Assembly (NCBI GenBank): GCA_902784565.1
Contig: CACZVE010000001.1
Coordinates: 1-64,000 of the forward strand
DNA: 64,000 nt
Origin: an uncultured Prevotellaceae bacterium
GTDB lineage: Bacteria > Bacteroidota > Bacteroidia > Bacteroidales > Bacteroidaceae
Reading direction: 5' to 3'
Both the position numbers and the translations under genes were made by a program. The notes below the pieces were generated by a model, which saw only the letters and a program-made list of their open reading frames with translations, was not told the DNA's origin and searched no databases. Below, in pieces: positions 53,046-60,692 of this stretch (the stretch's first letter is position 1; each line of letters starts with the position of its first letter).

Positions 53046-53612
53046 ATGAAGAAGGTTTTATTTATTTTTGGTGTGTTGCTATCGCTTAGTATATTCTGGG
53101 CGTGCAGCAATGATGATGAGAATGACATAGATCTTTCCGGAGGTGATTTGATAATTGAAACTGATAGTGTGCCTGATAAAATACAAATCAGTTTTACTCT
53201 TTTTAATGAAAATGATATTCCAACCACAACATTTGAATATGGAGAAGACATATGCTTTAAATTGACCATTGGAAACAATATTGAGCACATTCTATACTTA
53301 GGGGAAGATGTCAAATTGAGTGATGATTTGTTTAGAGTTTACTCGGAAGATGGTACAGACATGGGTGCGCCGTGGACAAGCCGTGGCACGGAATTTGTTC
53401 TGATAGGAATCAGTGAAAACTCTAAAGTTTCTCTATCCTGTAATTGGATAAATGCATTCTCAGCACAACAGCCTTTGGTTAAGAATAAAAGATATACACC
53501 GTTACCCAAGGGTAATTATTATACGAAATTTAAGATCATATATCGAGATTTTGATTCTAATTATGTTAATTTTTGTGAGAAGGAGTTTAATACATCATTT
53601 ACAATTCAATAA
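53046..53612 (+). CDS. Lipoprotein, probable target of the ECF sigma factor
   Basis: The 188-residue product has a lipobox (FWAC, cysteine near residue 20), then acidic and beta-rich sequence (KIQISFTLFNENDIPTTTFE, NNIEHILYLGEDVKLS), suggesting an immunoglobulin-like domain. No name can be given. It is more AT-rich than the genes before it. Its stop shares one base with the next ATG. The promoter-like block at 52954-53023 suggests co-regulation with the sigma gene. Confidence 0.7.
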   Translation: MKKVLFIFGVLLSLSIFWACSNDDENDIDLSGGDLIIETDSVPDKIQISFTLFNENDIPTTTFEYGEDICFKLTIGNNIEHILYLGEDVKLSDDLFRVYSEDGTDMGAPWTSRGTEFVLIGISENSKVSLSCNWINAFSAQQPLVKNKRYTPLPKGNYYTKFKIIYRDFDSNYVNFCEKEFNTSFTIQ

Positions 53613-53848
53613 TGAAAAAAATAGTATTATTTGTCTTTTTAGTATTTGTATCAACAAGTTCTTTTTCACAGATAGAAACAAACTATCTTTACGGTTCTAC
53701 CGATAGTTATAATTGGATATTTCCTCAGGATGAAAACGCTCCTATTATTAGATTGGATTCCTTCGATCCTAAAAATAGTCGCTGGGATAGGTACTTGGGT
53801 ATGACGGCTCCTATGACTCAGGTCCCCACGGCTAATCCCCACGGCTAA
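53612..53848 (+). pseudogene. Truncated secreted protein (first 78 residues)
   Basis: The frame starts with a signal peptide (MKKIVLFVFLVFVSTSSFS, cut about residue 19) and continues ETNYLYGSTDSYNWIFP... before stopping in a CACGGCTAAT-repeat at the edge of the repeat island. Its beginning looks normal and its end does not, so the gene was most likely cut off by rearrangement. Alternatively, it is a real short secreted protein. Confidence 0.55.
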
Positions 53849-53872
53849 TGAAGCCCCTTACGGCTAAGGGTC
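53826..53872. repeat. ACGGCTAA short repeat at the island edge
   Basis: ACGGCTAA occurs three times within 45 bases, two in CCCCACGGCTAAT units and one in a small hairpin with CCCTTA and TAAGGG arms. It marks the join between the truncated gene and the Rhs remnant. Confidence 0.6.
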
Positions 53873-54080
53873 TGGATGTTGCCGTTTTTGTCGTATGAAT
53901 AACTGGTGTTGTACCGGTTCCTGTTCGTCTGAAGGCTGCCCGTCTCTCCATAGGTCGCCGATGTCAGACGGTCCAGATTGTCATATACGAAATCATACCC
54001 GCGAGTCGTACTCGAAGATGTCAGGCTCCAGTCAGAGACATTCCAGATTGAACAGTGTGTGTCTGCTTTGTGAAAAGAAA
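53845..54080 (-). pseudogene. Rhs-repeat protein remnant
   Basis: The minus strand codes for a short Rhs/YD-repeat piece: YDFVYDNLDRLTSATYGE and YNTSYSYDKNGNIQTLS are classic. Rhs proteins are large toxin-delivery or surface proteins of over 1000 residues. Only about 70 residues remain, with no start of their own, so it is a decayed fragment. Confidence 0.8.
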
Positions 54081-54122
54081 AATGCATGCCCTGTAAAAAC
54101 ATGCTCTGGATTCTGGGCAGAC

Positions 54123-54542
54123 CGTTTTGAAATCTCATTTATATGCCCCGAATCTGGGGGAAATAATTCCGACCTCGGAAAAACATGCCTCAGATTTCAG
54201 GCAAATAATTCCGACCCCGGGAAAACATGCCTCAGATTTCAGACAAATAATTCCGACCCCGGAAAAACGTGACCCAGATTTCAGGCAAATAATTCCGACC
54301 TCGGAAAAACATGCCTCAGATTTCAGGCATATAATTCTGACCTCGGAAAAACGTGCCCCGAATTTCAGGCATAAAATTCCGACCTCGGGAAAACGTGCCC
54401 CGAATTTCAGGCATAATATTCCGACCTCGGAATATCTTCCCCCAGATCTGAGGCTATATTTTGCACCCCGTGCAATGTTATGCCCCAGATTCAGGGCTGA
54501 CTTTTGCACACCAGAAACGATATGTGTGTGTTTTCAGACAGA
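54123..54542. repeat. 42-bp tandem repeat array, left side (about 8 clear copies)
   Basis: Copies start at 54165, 54207, 54249, 54291, 54333, 54375, 54417 and 54459, with weaker ones before and after. Each has two hairpins: TTCCGACCTCGGAA and TGCCTCAGATTTCAGGCA. In degenerate copies paired bases change together (54459 has TTGCAC with GTGCAA). Both strands remain open for 110-175 codons because 42 is a multiple of three. No CRISPR-like spacers exist. Confidence 0.9.
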
Positions 54543-54619
54543 CTTCTCAACTTCTGGAACACGATGTTGCAAAATTCGCTCATACCATCGTATTGATCAA
54601 GGGGTCTCTCGGAAGCATC

Positions 54620-54639
54620 ATTCTCCGCACACGGAGAAT
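54620..54639 (-). other. Hairpin at the mntA stop codon
   Basis: ATTCTCCG and CGGAGAAT form a perfect 8-base stem around CACA, overlapping the last base of the mntA stop. A T run does not follow, so it may protect or end the transcript weakly. Confidence 0.5.
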
Positions 54640-54944
54640 TACGCTGCTTCATAAAAAATCTGGCCAACTCTGTCAATGTGGTCACCGATGGGAGTACCTT
54701 TTTTCTTTTGATAATCCAAAAGGTCGACGGAGTAAAGAAGTTCTAAATCATCGATTTCACAGAGTATGCTAAGCAACAGGTTATAGTCAATATCCTTGCC
54801 AATCACGGCTAAGTCTATATCTGAGCCTGCACGGTAGTTGCCCTTTGACCTGGAGCCAAAGATCAGAACCTTCTCGATGTTCGCGTAACGGCGAAACACA
54901 TCTTGCAGTTCCTTAATAACTGTATCACTTAGCCCAAATTTCAT
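54639..54944 (-). CDS. mntA: MntA-type nucleotidyltransferase antitoxin
   Basis: The 101-residue MNT protein carries VLIFGSRSKGNYRAGSDIDL, an exact GSX10DXD motif. MntA antitoxins add AMP groups to the HepT toxin and so inactivate it. It overlaps the upstream hepT gene by 4 bases. It lies between two arrays of the 42-bp repeat. Confidence 0.9.
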   Translation of the reverse strand: MKFGLSDTVIKELQDVFRRYANIEKVLIFGSRSKGNYRAGSDIDLAVIGKDIDYNLLLSILCEIDDLELLYSVDLLDYQKKKGTPIGDHIDRVGQIFYEAA

Positions 54945-55381
54945 ACCTGTTGATATTCTTGGTTTTGTGATAATTTCTCTAAGGATTCATCCAACTCCTT
55001 GAGCATGGGAGTATAGTCGCTAAAGATTAAACGGACGATAGGGAGCACTTCTTCTTCATCATAGACGTGACTCAGTGTGTTACGTGACTTTGCCATTTTC
55101 CGCCAACCGTCATGATCAGAAATCAATCCGTCCTCAAAAGCCATCTTCATCGTTCCATTAGGACCTTGCATAAACTCATAGCCTTTGTAGATAAGCAAAT
55201 CCTGAAGAACTTTCCAAGCCAACTCAAAGGTATATTCAAAGCGTTGCACAAGACCTTCTATTTCCAGTTCCGACAAGTCCTCCATGAACCTGTCTGACTC
55301 TGTTACTGAAAGTAATCTGGCGCATGCCTTATGATAATTCGCATAACGCTGAATCCATCGAATGTCTGTTTGTTGCACCAT
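54941..55381 (-). CDS. hepT: HepT-type HEPN toxin
   Basis: The 146-residue all-helical protein has the HEPN ribonuclease motif RNTLSHVY, an exact RX4HXY, at about residues 98-105. The family includes HI0074-type nucleotidyltransferase-binding proteins. It is cotranscribed with mntA from a -7 box at 55405-55412, with the toxin gene first. Activity is inferred from motif and partner. Confidence 0.88.
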   Translation of the reverse strand: MVQQTDIRWIQRYANYHKACARLLSVTESDRFMEDLSELEIEGLVQRFEYTFELAWKVLQDLLIYKGYEFMQGPNGTMKMAFEDGLISDHDGWRKMAKSRNTLSHVYDEEEVLPIVRLIFSDYTPMLKELDESLEKLSQNQEYQQV

Positions 55382-55404
55382 ACTTTATTCTTATTATGTG
55401 GTTG

Positions 55405-55412
55405 CAAAGATA
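55405..55412 (-). promoter_or_regulatory. -7 box TATCTTTG for hepT-mntA
   Basis: The minus strand reads TATCTTTG 24 bases before the hepT ATG. The region 55413-55551 has no gene and no repeat that I can see. Confidence 0.7.
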
Positions 55413-55551
55413 TACATTATTTCTGAAATAAACAAATTTCATATAATCATTTTTAATCACAAGAACCTTTCCCGCTGACGTAACACGCTGACTTGGATAC
55501 GAGGGAATGTATTTTGTAAACAAGGCGAAATGAAATGATTTCGGCCTGTAT

Positions 55552-55677
55552 ATTTCTGAAAGCGGGCCGATCTTTTTCAATTCTGGGTGAAGAAATCCTG
55601 CCCCCGGAATATCATCCCACAAATTTGGGAGAAGAAATTCCGATCTCGGAATATCTTCCCCCAGATATCAGGCGGTT
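55552..55677. repeat. 42-bp repeat array, right side (3 copies)
   Basis: Copies begin near 55552, 55594 and 55636 at the same 42-base spacing and in the same direction as the left array. The last has TTCCGATCTCGGAA and CCCCCAGATATCAGG, close to the left copy at 54417. The 3' side of hepT-mntA is thus bracketed. Confidence 0.8.
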
Positions 55678-55723
55678 TTTCAAACTTACAATGTGATTTG
55701 CGCGTGAATCCTTTCGATGCGAG

Positions 55724-56839
55724 TTACTTCACGATAACCTTGCGACCGTTCATGATGACAATTCCACGGAAGCCGGTCTGAACGCGCTGTCCCTGCAGAT
55801 TATACATCGGAGTATTGACGTTCGTATTCTTCAGGCTCTTAATGGCTGTCGCTGCTGTTTTTGCGGTAACAGAGAGTTCCTTGCTCTCAGGATTCCATAC
55901 GAAGGTTACATCGTAGAGACCGTCAGCGTCCACCGACATCTTGGCATTATTGCCGTTATCGCCATAATTCTCCGTCCAGTCGTGGTTGGACAACACCTTG
56001 AACTCATACTCCTTCCCGGCTTCCAGAGTCACGTCTTTCTTTACTAACTGGAAGGTACCGTCCTGCATGTCGGTCATGTCGTTGTTCGTGTCGTCCTTAT
56101 CCCATTCACTGCCCATCAGTTCCTTTACGCCTGCGATGGTCCAAACCTTGTCGGTAATCTCCGCATTATCCGTCTTCACGGCTTCGGCACCCACTTCCTT
56201 TGTTTCCTTATTGAATGTGAAGGTAACCTTGTACTGACCATTCTCCTCGACTTTGAGGACGTAGTTGTTTGACGGGTAATTCTCGTTCCAACTGTGATCG
56301 GCTACTACTTTGAATTCATAGTTTATGCCAGCCTCGAGTACGAGGTCATTTTTCACCAGCGTGTAGTTGATACCATCCGTTGAGGTCATGTCGTTGTCTG
56401 TGTTTGTAGGATCCCATTCAGTTCCACAAATAGCAGGAACGCCAGCAACAGTCCATGTCTGCTCTGCAAAAGTGGCTTCGCCCGTTTTTGTGGCATCGAC
56501 CTGCACTTCCTGAGAGGCGACGGTAAAGGTGAATGTTACAGTGTACTCACCATCAGCATCCGGCGTGTAAGTGAGGTTGTTGCCATTGCTATCGCCAATC
56601 CACTCTGAGCCGTTCTTCACAATCTTGAATTCGTAGGCTGTGCTTTTGCGAAGTTTCACTCCTGTCTTTGTCAGGACATACGTCACACCATCGTCTGAGG
56701 TGGTCATCTTGTTTGCTTCAGCAGAACCGTCCCAGTTTACGCCAAGGAGGCTTTCAGTGCCAGCCACCACATAAGTATCCTGTGCTTGCACACTAAGGGC
56801 AGCAACCATCATCACTAAAAGAGTTAATAATTTCTTCAT
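55724..56839 (-). CDS. Secreted protein with three SusE/SusF-like repeats
   Basis: The 371-residue protein has a signal peptide (residues 1-19, AALSVQA) and three repeats of about 95 residues, each starting with W/Y-x-VAG and containing GS/VNWD or GTEWD and a terminal TFTF-type strand. These look like the starch-binding repeats of SusE/SusF. It ends MYNLQGQRVQTGFRGIVIMNGRKVIVK (tail, see others). It follows the amylase by 40 bases and likely shares its promoter. Carbohydrate binding is inferred. Confidence 0.75.
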   Translation of the reverse strand: MKKLLTLLVMMVAALSVQAQDTYVVAGTESLLGVNWDGSAEANKMTTSDDGVTYVLTKTGVKLRKSTAYEFKIVKNGSEWIGDSNGNNLTYTPDADGEYTVTFTFTVASQEVQVDATKTGEATFAEQTWTVAGVPAICGTEWDPTNTDNDMTSTDGINYTLVKNDLVLEAGINYEFKVVADHSWNENYPSNNYVLKVEENGQYKVTFTFNKETKEVGAEAVKTDNAEITDKVWTIAGVKELMGSEWDKDDTNNDMTDMQDGTFQLVKKDVTLEAGKEYEFKVLSNHDWTENYGDNGNNAKMSVDADGLYDVTFVWNPESKELSVTAKTAATAIKSLKNTNVNTPMYNLQGQRVQTGFRGIVIMNGRKVIVK

Positions 56840-56879
56840 AATCGTTTTTGTTTAAAATATTAATAATGTTAATTGAATT

Positions 56880-58688
56880 TTATCGAATCACAATCTTCCG
56901 TTTGCCGATGATGTAGATGCCCTTAGACAGGTTGTCAAGTCGTCCGTCGGTACGCACCAACCGTCCGTCTAATGTATACACCTTACCGTCATTGGCAACA
57001 GCGGTGAATATCGGACTGATGCCTGAAACGTAGTTCTCTGTCACATCATTCACCAGGTATTTCTCGCCGTCCTTCGAGGCGGAGATCTCAAAGTATTTGT
57101 CGGTGGTGATATTTGTCACATCGACGGTCTGCGGACTGCCTGAGCCTGTGCTGAACACGAAACTCACAGCATCGAACTCCTCGTTCATCGTGTAGGTCTG
57201 CGTGTACCATGTCTTGCCGCCCATCTCGGTGGTGCTCGTCACCTTGTCGCCGGGCCAGTTGCCGTTCTTCGGCGCATGACTGCCATCACCGCCCCATGTC
57301 CAGAAGTTCACGGCATTCCAGCCCACCTGGTCGACATTCACGTAAACGGTGATGTCGTATTTCTCGAAGGTGCTGGGTGCGAATGTCGGGAAGACGATGC
57401 TTTCCGGCTCGATGCCGCTGACATAGTAGGCGTAGTGGTAGCCGCTGATGACTTTCTTCCACTCAGTGCTTTTCGGCTCATAGGTGGCTGCCGTGGTGCC
57501 CACCACACAGAGCAACTTGCCGTTGGTACCGGTGGTCTGCACGACGTAGTAGTCTTTGTTCGAAGCCATGTCCACCGGTTTACTGGTGTTGGTGATGCCG
57601 ACGGCCTTACGTACGGCCACCATCTTGGCTATCTCCTCCTTGTAGGCTTTCCAGTGGGTCAGGAAGACACACGGTGTGCCTGGCATGGCCAACAGATAGG
57701 CATTGGCAGCGAGGGTGTCCTTCTTGATAGGATCCTGATTGTCGTTGGCACGCTTCTCCGTGTCGTGGTTCTCCACGAAAGTCACGGCATACTGACGGTA
57801 GGCTCCGCTCTCATAGTTCTTACTCACGAGGGGCCAGTTACCGTCGTTCTGCTTACCCAACAGACTCCAGTCGTTGCCATTGATGGCATTGCGCACGGTG
57901 TAGCGGAACTGGAAGTCGAAGGCAGCACTCTGTTTCTCGGTACCGTCGATCCATTTATGGATGGTGTTTGAACTGTCCCAGCACTCGCCGACGGAGAACT
58001 GAGGCTTGGCCTCCTCATTGTACATCTTTGTGAAACTGGCACTATAACCTTTCACCATGTCATAGCGGAATCCTGTGTAGCCGAGATCTTCGATGAGGAA
58101 CTGCAGGTAGGCCTTCACATTTTTCTGTACGTTCTCGCTCTTATGGTCCAGGTCGCGCATACCGCCCCAGCCCTCGCCAGTGTCGTAGTTCGTGCTGAGA
58201 CTGTAGCCGTTAGCATCGGCCCATTTCTTCGTCTCGCCGCCATCGTCGTTGGCTACGATGTCTGTCGATACCATCTCGTAGGTCACACCGTTGTAGGTCT
58301 CCTTCGGGAAGTCCACCCAGTTGCTTACGTTCTTGCGGTGGTTGATGACCACGTCGGCGATGGTGCCGATACCCTTCGCCTTGAAGGTCTTGATCATCGA
58401 GCGCAGTTCCGCCTCACTGCCGAAACTGCTGTTCTGGTTGAACCAATAGAGATCGTCGTAGCCCATCGACGTACCACCGCAGTTACCGCTTTGCGGCACC
58501 CAGACGAGATCGAAGGTGGTGGCCAGATCGTCGGCCTGTTTCTCCAGTCGTGTCCACTGGGTGTCGTTGAAGGAGTCCCAGAAGAATCCTTGTAACATCA
58601 CGCCGCTGTAGTCCTGCGGCCAACCCTGGGCCGACACCGTGATGGCGGCGACGAGGGCAATCATTGTTGTGTAAAGTCTTTGCTTCAT
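56880..58688 (-). CDS. GH13 alpha-amylase, secreted
   Basis: The 602-residue enzyme cuts internal alpha-1,4 bonds in starch. The TIM barrel has conserved GFRYDMVKGY (nucleophile Asp), VGECWD (acid Glu) and FVENHDTE (transition-state Asp). A C-terminal region (about 450-560: VYVNVDQVGWNAVNFWTWG) looks like a CBM26-type starch-binding domain. A signal peptide (AAITVSA) is present without a lipobox, unlike SusG. It ends in a YTLDGR...GIYIIGKRKIVIR tail. Own promoter at 58726-58733; the start is ATG 58688. Confidence 0.93.
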   Translation of the reverse strand: MKQRLYTTMIALVAAITVSAQGWPQDYSGVMLQGFFWDSFNDTQWTRLEKQADDLATTFDLVWVPQSGNCGGTSMGYDDLYWFNQNSSFGSEAELRSMIKTFKAKGIGTIADVVINHRKNVSNWVDFPKETYNGVTYEMVSTDIVANDDGGETKKWADANGYSLSTNYDTGEGWGGMRDLDHKSENVQKNVKAYLQFLIEDLGYTGFRYDMVKGYSASFTKMYNEEAKPQFSVGECWDSSNTIHKWIDGTEKQSAAFDFQFRYTVRNAINGNDWSLLGKQNDGNWPLVSKNYESGAYRQYAVTFVENHDTEKRANDNQDPIKKDTLAANAYLLAMPGTPCVFLTHWKAYKEEIAKMVAVRKAVGITNTSKPVDMASNKDYYVVQTTGTNGKLLCVVGTTAATYEPKSTEWKKVISGYHYAYYVSGIEPESIVFPTFAPSTFEKYDITVYVNVDQVGWNAVNFWTWGGDGSHAPKNGNWPGDKVTSTTEMGGKTWYTQTYTMNEEFDAVSFVFSTGSGSPQTVDVTNITTDKYFEISASKDGEKYLVNDVTENYVSGISPIFTAVANDGKVYTLDGRLVRTDGRLDNLSKGIYIIGKRKIVIR

Positions 58689-58725
58689 CGTTTCTGTTAT
58701 TATGATTGTTGTTCCTTTTCCGGTG

Positions 58726-58733
58726 CAAAGGTA
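58726..58733 (-). promoter_or_regulatory. -7 box TACCTTTG for the amylase
   Basis: The minus strand reads TACCTTTG 38 bases before the amylase ATG. It begins directly at the T run of the susF terminator. Confidence 0.7.
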
Positions 58734-58767
58734 TAAAAAAAGCCGCTTGGGTATATTCCAAGCGGCT
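58734..58767 (-). terminator. Rho-independent terminator after susF
   Basis: AGCCGCTTGG and CCAAGCGGCT pair as a 10-base stem with a 7-base loop, followed by seven Ts on the minus strand. It ends the susCDEF transcript and is immediately followed by the amylase promoter. Confidence 0.9.
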
Positions 58768-58788
58768 CTATTTCCGTCAGTTATATCG

Positions 58789-58802
58789 TGCAAACGTTTG
58801 CA
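58789..58802. promoter_or_regulatory. LacI-type operator-like palindrome
   Basis: TGCAAACGTTTGCA is a perfect 14-base palindrome with a CG centre, the form recognised by LacI/GalR regulators. It lies 56 bases upstream of the amylase -7 box and 28 bases after the susF stop. No such regulator is in the window. Confidence 0.55.
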
Positions 58803-58829
58803 TGCAAGGCATTCGTCTGCAGTCATGTC

Positions 58830-60671
58830 TTACTGGGCAACGATCAACATAGAGTTGGTGATGTCGTTCAGATAGACAGCATAGGTTCCGGCAGGCACCC
58901 AGATGTTGCCGCCACCATTTGTTCCAATCTTGTTGAACTCTTCGGCCACGTTCCAGTCCTTGTCACCGCCGAAGCCCCAGTTGACAGACCAGTCGTGGTT
59001 AGCACGGTATTTCAGTTGACCGTCGCTTTCCTGGGTAAACACACCGTACCAGTTATGCGGTGTTACCTGTGCCAGGTCAAAGTCACCGCCCCAGCCGTTG
59101 AACTCACCAATGAGCGAAATGCTTTCATACTCAGTAGGAGCCTGGTTGTCGAGTTTCGTCCAGGTGTAGGTCTGGGTGTTCATGTCGATGGTGAAGGTAT
59201 AGAACTCCGCCGAGGGGGCTGAGATAGCCTGTGAACCGCTGTTGATGAGGGCACCGTTGGGAGAGTTGTCACCGTCGACGGCGCATCCCCAGGCAACATC
59301 CCAGTTGCCGAAGCCATCAGCATCCCATACCTTCAGATCCCATGCACCCGTCCACTTTGTGGTGTACGACAGCACGTTCTTGCCTTCGGGAGTGAACAGA
59401 CAGGTCTTGTCCTTGTCGCTCCATCCCTGTACGCCGCCAACGACATAATACTGAGCCGCAATGACGATAGGCTTGATGGTGTAGGTCTGATTCATCATGT
59501 TAATGGTGATCTGGTAGAAATCGGCAGGATTGTCGCCTTCCTTGATGCACCATGCATTGGCACCGCTACCGGCCTGGTCGTTACCGTTCTTGTCGACGAT
59601 AAACATACCCTCGAGGGCGGATGTGCCATTCTCATAGACACCTACCACTGTCGGACTATCCCAGATGCTGCCAAGTGAGAAGGCCGACTCTGGCATGATC
59701 TTGAACCAGTGGTCACCACCCTGTGCGGGAACAGTCACGGTGAAGACAGGATCGTCATAGACATCGCCACCGCCATTGACCATCTTGTAGTCCTGACCAC
59801 CCCAGCCGTTTGCGGCACCTACATAGTAGTAGGCATTCTCAATCAGAGGAACAGGTGTGGCTTCCCATGTCTGGTCAAGCATGTTGAAGATGACACGGTA
59901 GTAGGCCGATCCGTCAGCGGGAATCACGAAGTTGTCACCGACATTATGGTAGTTGAACTTACCCCATTGCTGGTCTGATGCAATACACTCACTCCAGTCA
60001 CCGCCAAGACCTGACTTCGGCGTCAGTTTGAACTCTACGTTGCTACCGTCGCTCATGGCAGGGATGACAACCACGTAGACAGGATTCTCATATGGATCCT
60101 TGCCACCATTGCTGACGGCATAGTCGGTGTTGTCGTTCTTCCATCCGTTGATGTTACCGGTCACGTAGTACACATCCTCGATGGTGGGTGCGATCGGCGT
60201 CAGTTCAAAGTTCATCTCTCCGGCATCGATCAGCGCGGCCTGACCATCCTTGAAAGCATCTACATAGACGTGTGCATTGAAAGGACGCGGCGTCGGACGG
60301 ACACCATAGTAGCCGACAACGGCTGTCTGCAGGTCTTCCTTCAAGAAGTAACCATCGCTGGAGACTGCATTCAGAATGGTCTTCTGAGCACCGTCAAGTT
60401 CTGATGGGTAAATCTCCATACGCACATTGCTGAGGGAATAACCCTCAGGCAGGGCACCTCCATTGAGGCTGACAAGTTGTACGATCTCGCCTTCGACGGC
60501 ATTGAGGTCGATGCCCGTTGCACTGGCTGCTGAAGCCGTGTAGCCAGGGATGGTGATAGCATCCTCCTGACCATAGGTCTGCTGTTTAGCCCAGTCTTTG
60601 AAGTCCTCGCTACAGGCCGTCATGAGAAGGCCTGTAATTGCGAGTGACACATAATATGCTAATTTTTTCAT
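58830..60671 (-). CDS. susF: SusF-like outer-membrane starch-binding lipoprotein
   Basis: The 613-residue protein has a lipobox (LMTAC, Cys20) and four to five SusE/F-type domains, each with an aromatic start such as YYVTGNINGWKN, YYYVGAANGWGGQD, YYVVGGVQGWSDKD and SLIGEFNGWGGDF. The tryptophans probably stack on glucose rings. SusF binds starch at the cell surface and does not cut it. It is 21 bases after susE. Confidence 0.88.
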   Translation of the reverse strand: MKKLAYYVSLAITGLLMTACSEDFKDWAKQQTYGQEDAITIPGYTASAASATGIDLNAVEGEIVQLVSLNGGALPEGYSLSNVRMEIYPSELDGAQKTILNAVSSDGYFLKEDLQTAVVGYYGVRPTPRPFNAHVYVDAFKDGQAALIDAGEMNFELTPIAPTIEDVYYVTGNINGWKNDNTDYAVSNGGKDPYENPVYVVVIPAMSDGSNVEFKLTPKSGLGGDWSECIASDQQWGKFNYHNVGDNFVIPADGSAYYRVIFNMLDQTWEATPVPLIENAYYYVGAANGWGGQDYKMVNGGGDVYDDPVFTVTVPAQGGDHWFKIMPESAFSLGSIWDSPTVVGVYENGTSALEGMFIVDKNGNDQAGSGANAWCIKEGDNPADFYQITINMMNQTYTIKPIVIAAQYYVVGGVQGWSDKDKTCLFTPEGKNVLSYTTKWTGAWDLKVWDADGFGNWDVAWGCAVDGDNSPNGALINSGSQAISAPSAEFYTFTIDMNTQTYTWTKLDNQAPTEYESISLIGEFNGWGGDFDLAQVTPHNWYGVFTQESDGQLKYRANHDWSVNWGFGGDKDWNVAEEFNKIGTNGGGNIWVPAGTYAVYLNDITNSMLIVAQ

Positions 60672-60692
60672 ATCCGTTTCTTTTAGGGGTTA

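Noticed and set aside
54123..54542. Possible CRISPR array
   Set aside because: Units are contiguous 42-base repeats without spacers, and no cas gene is in the window.
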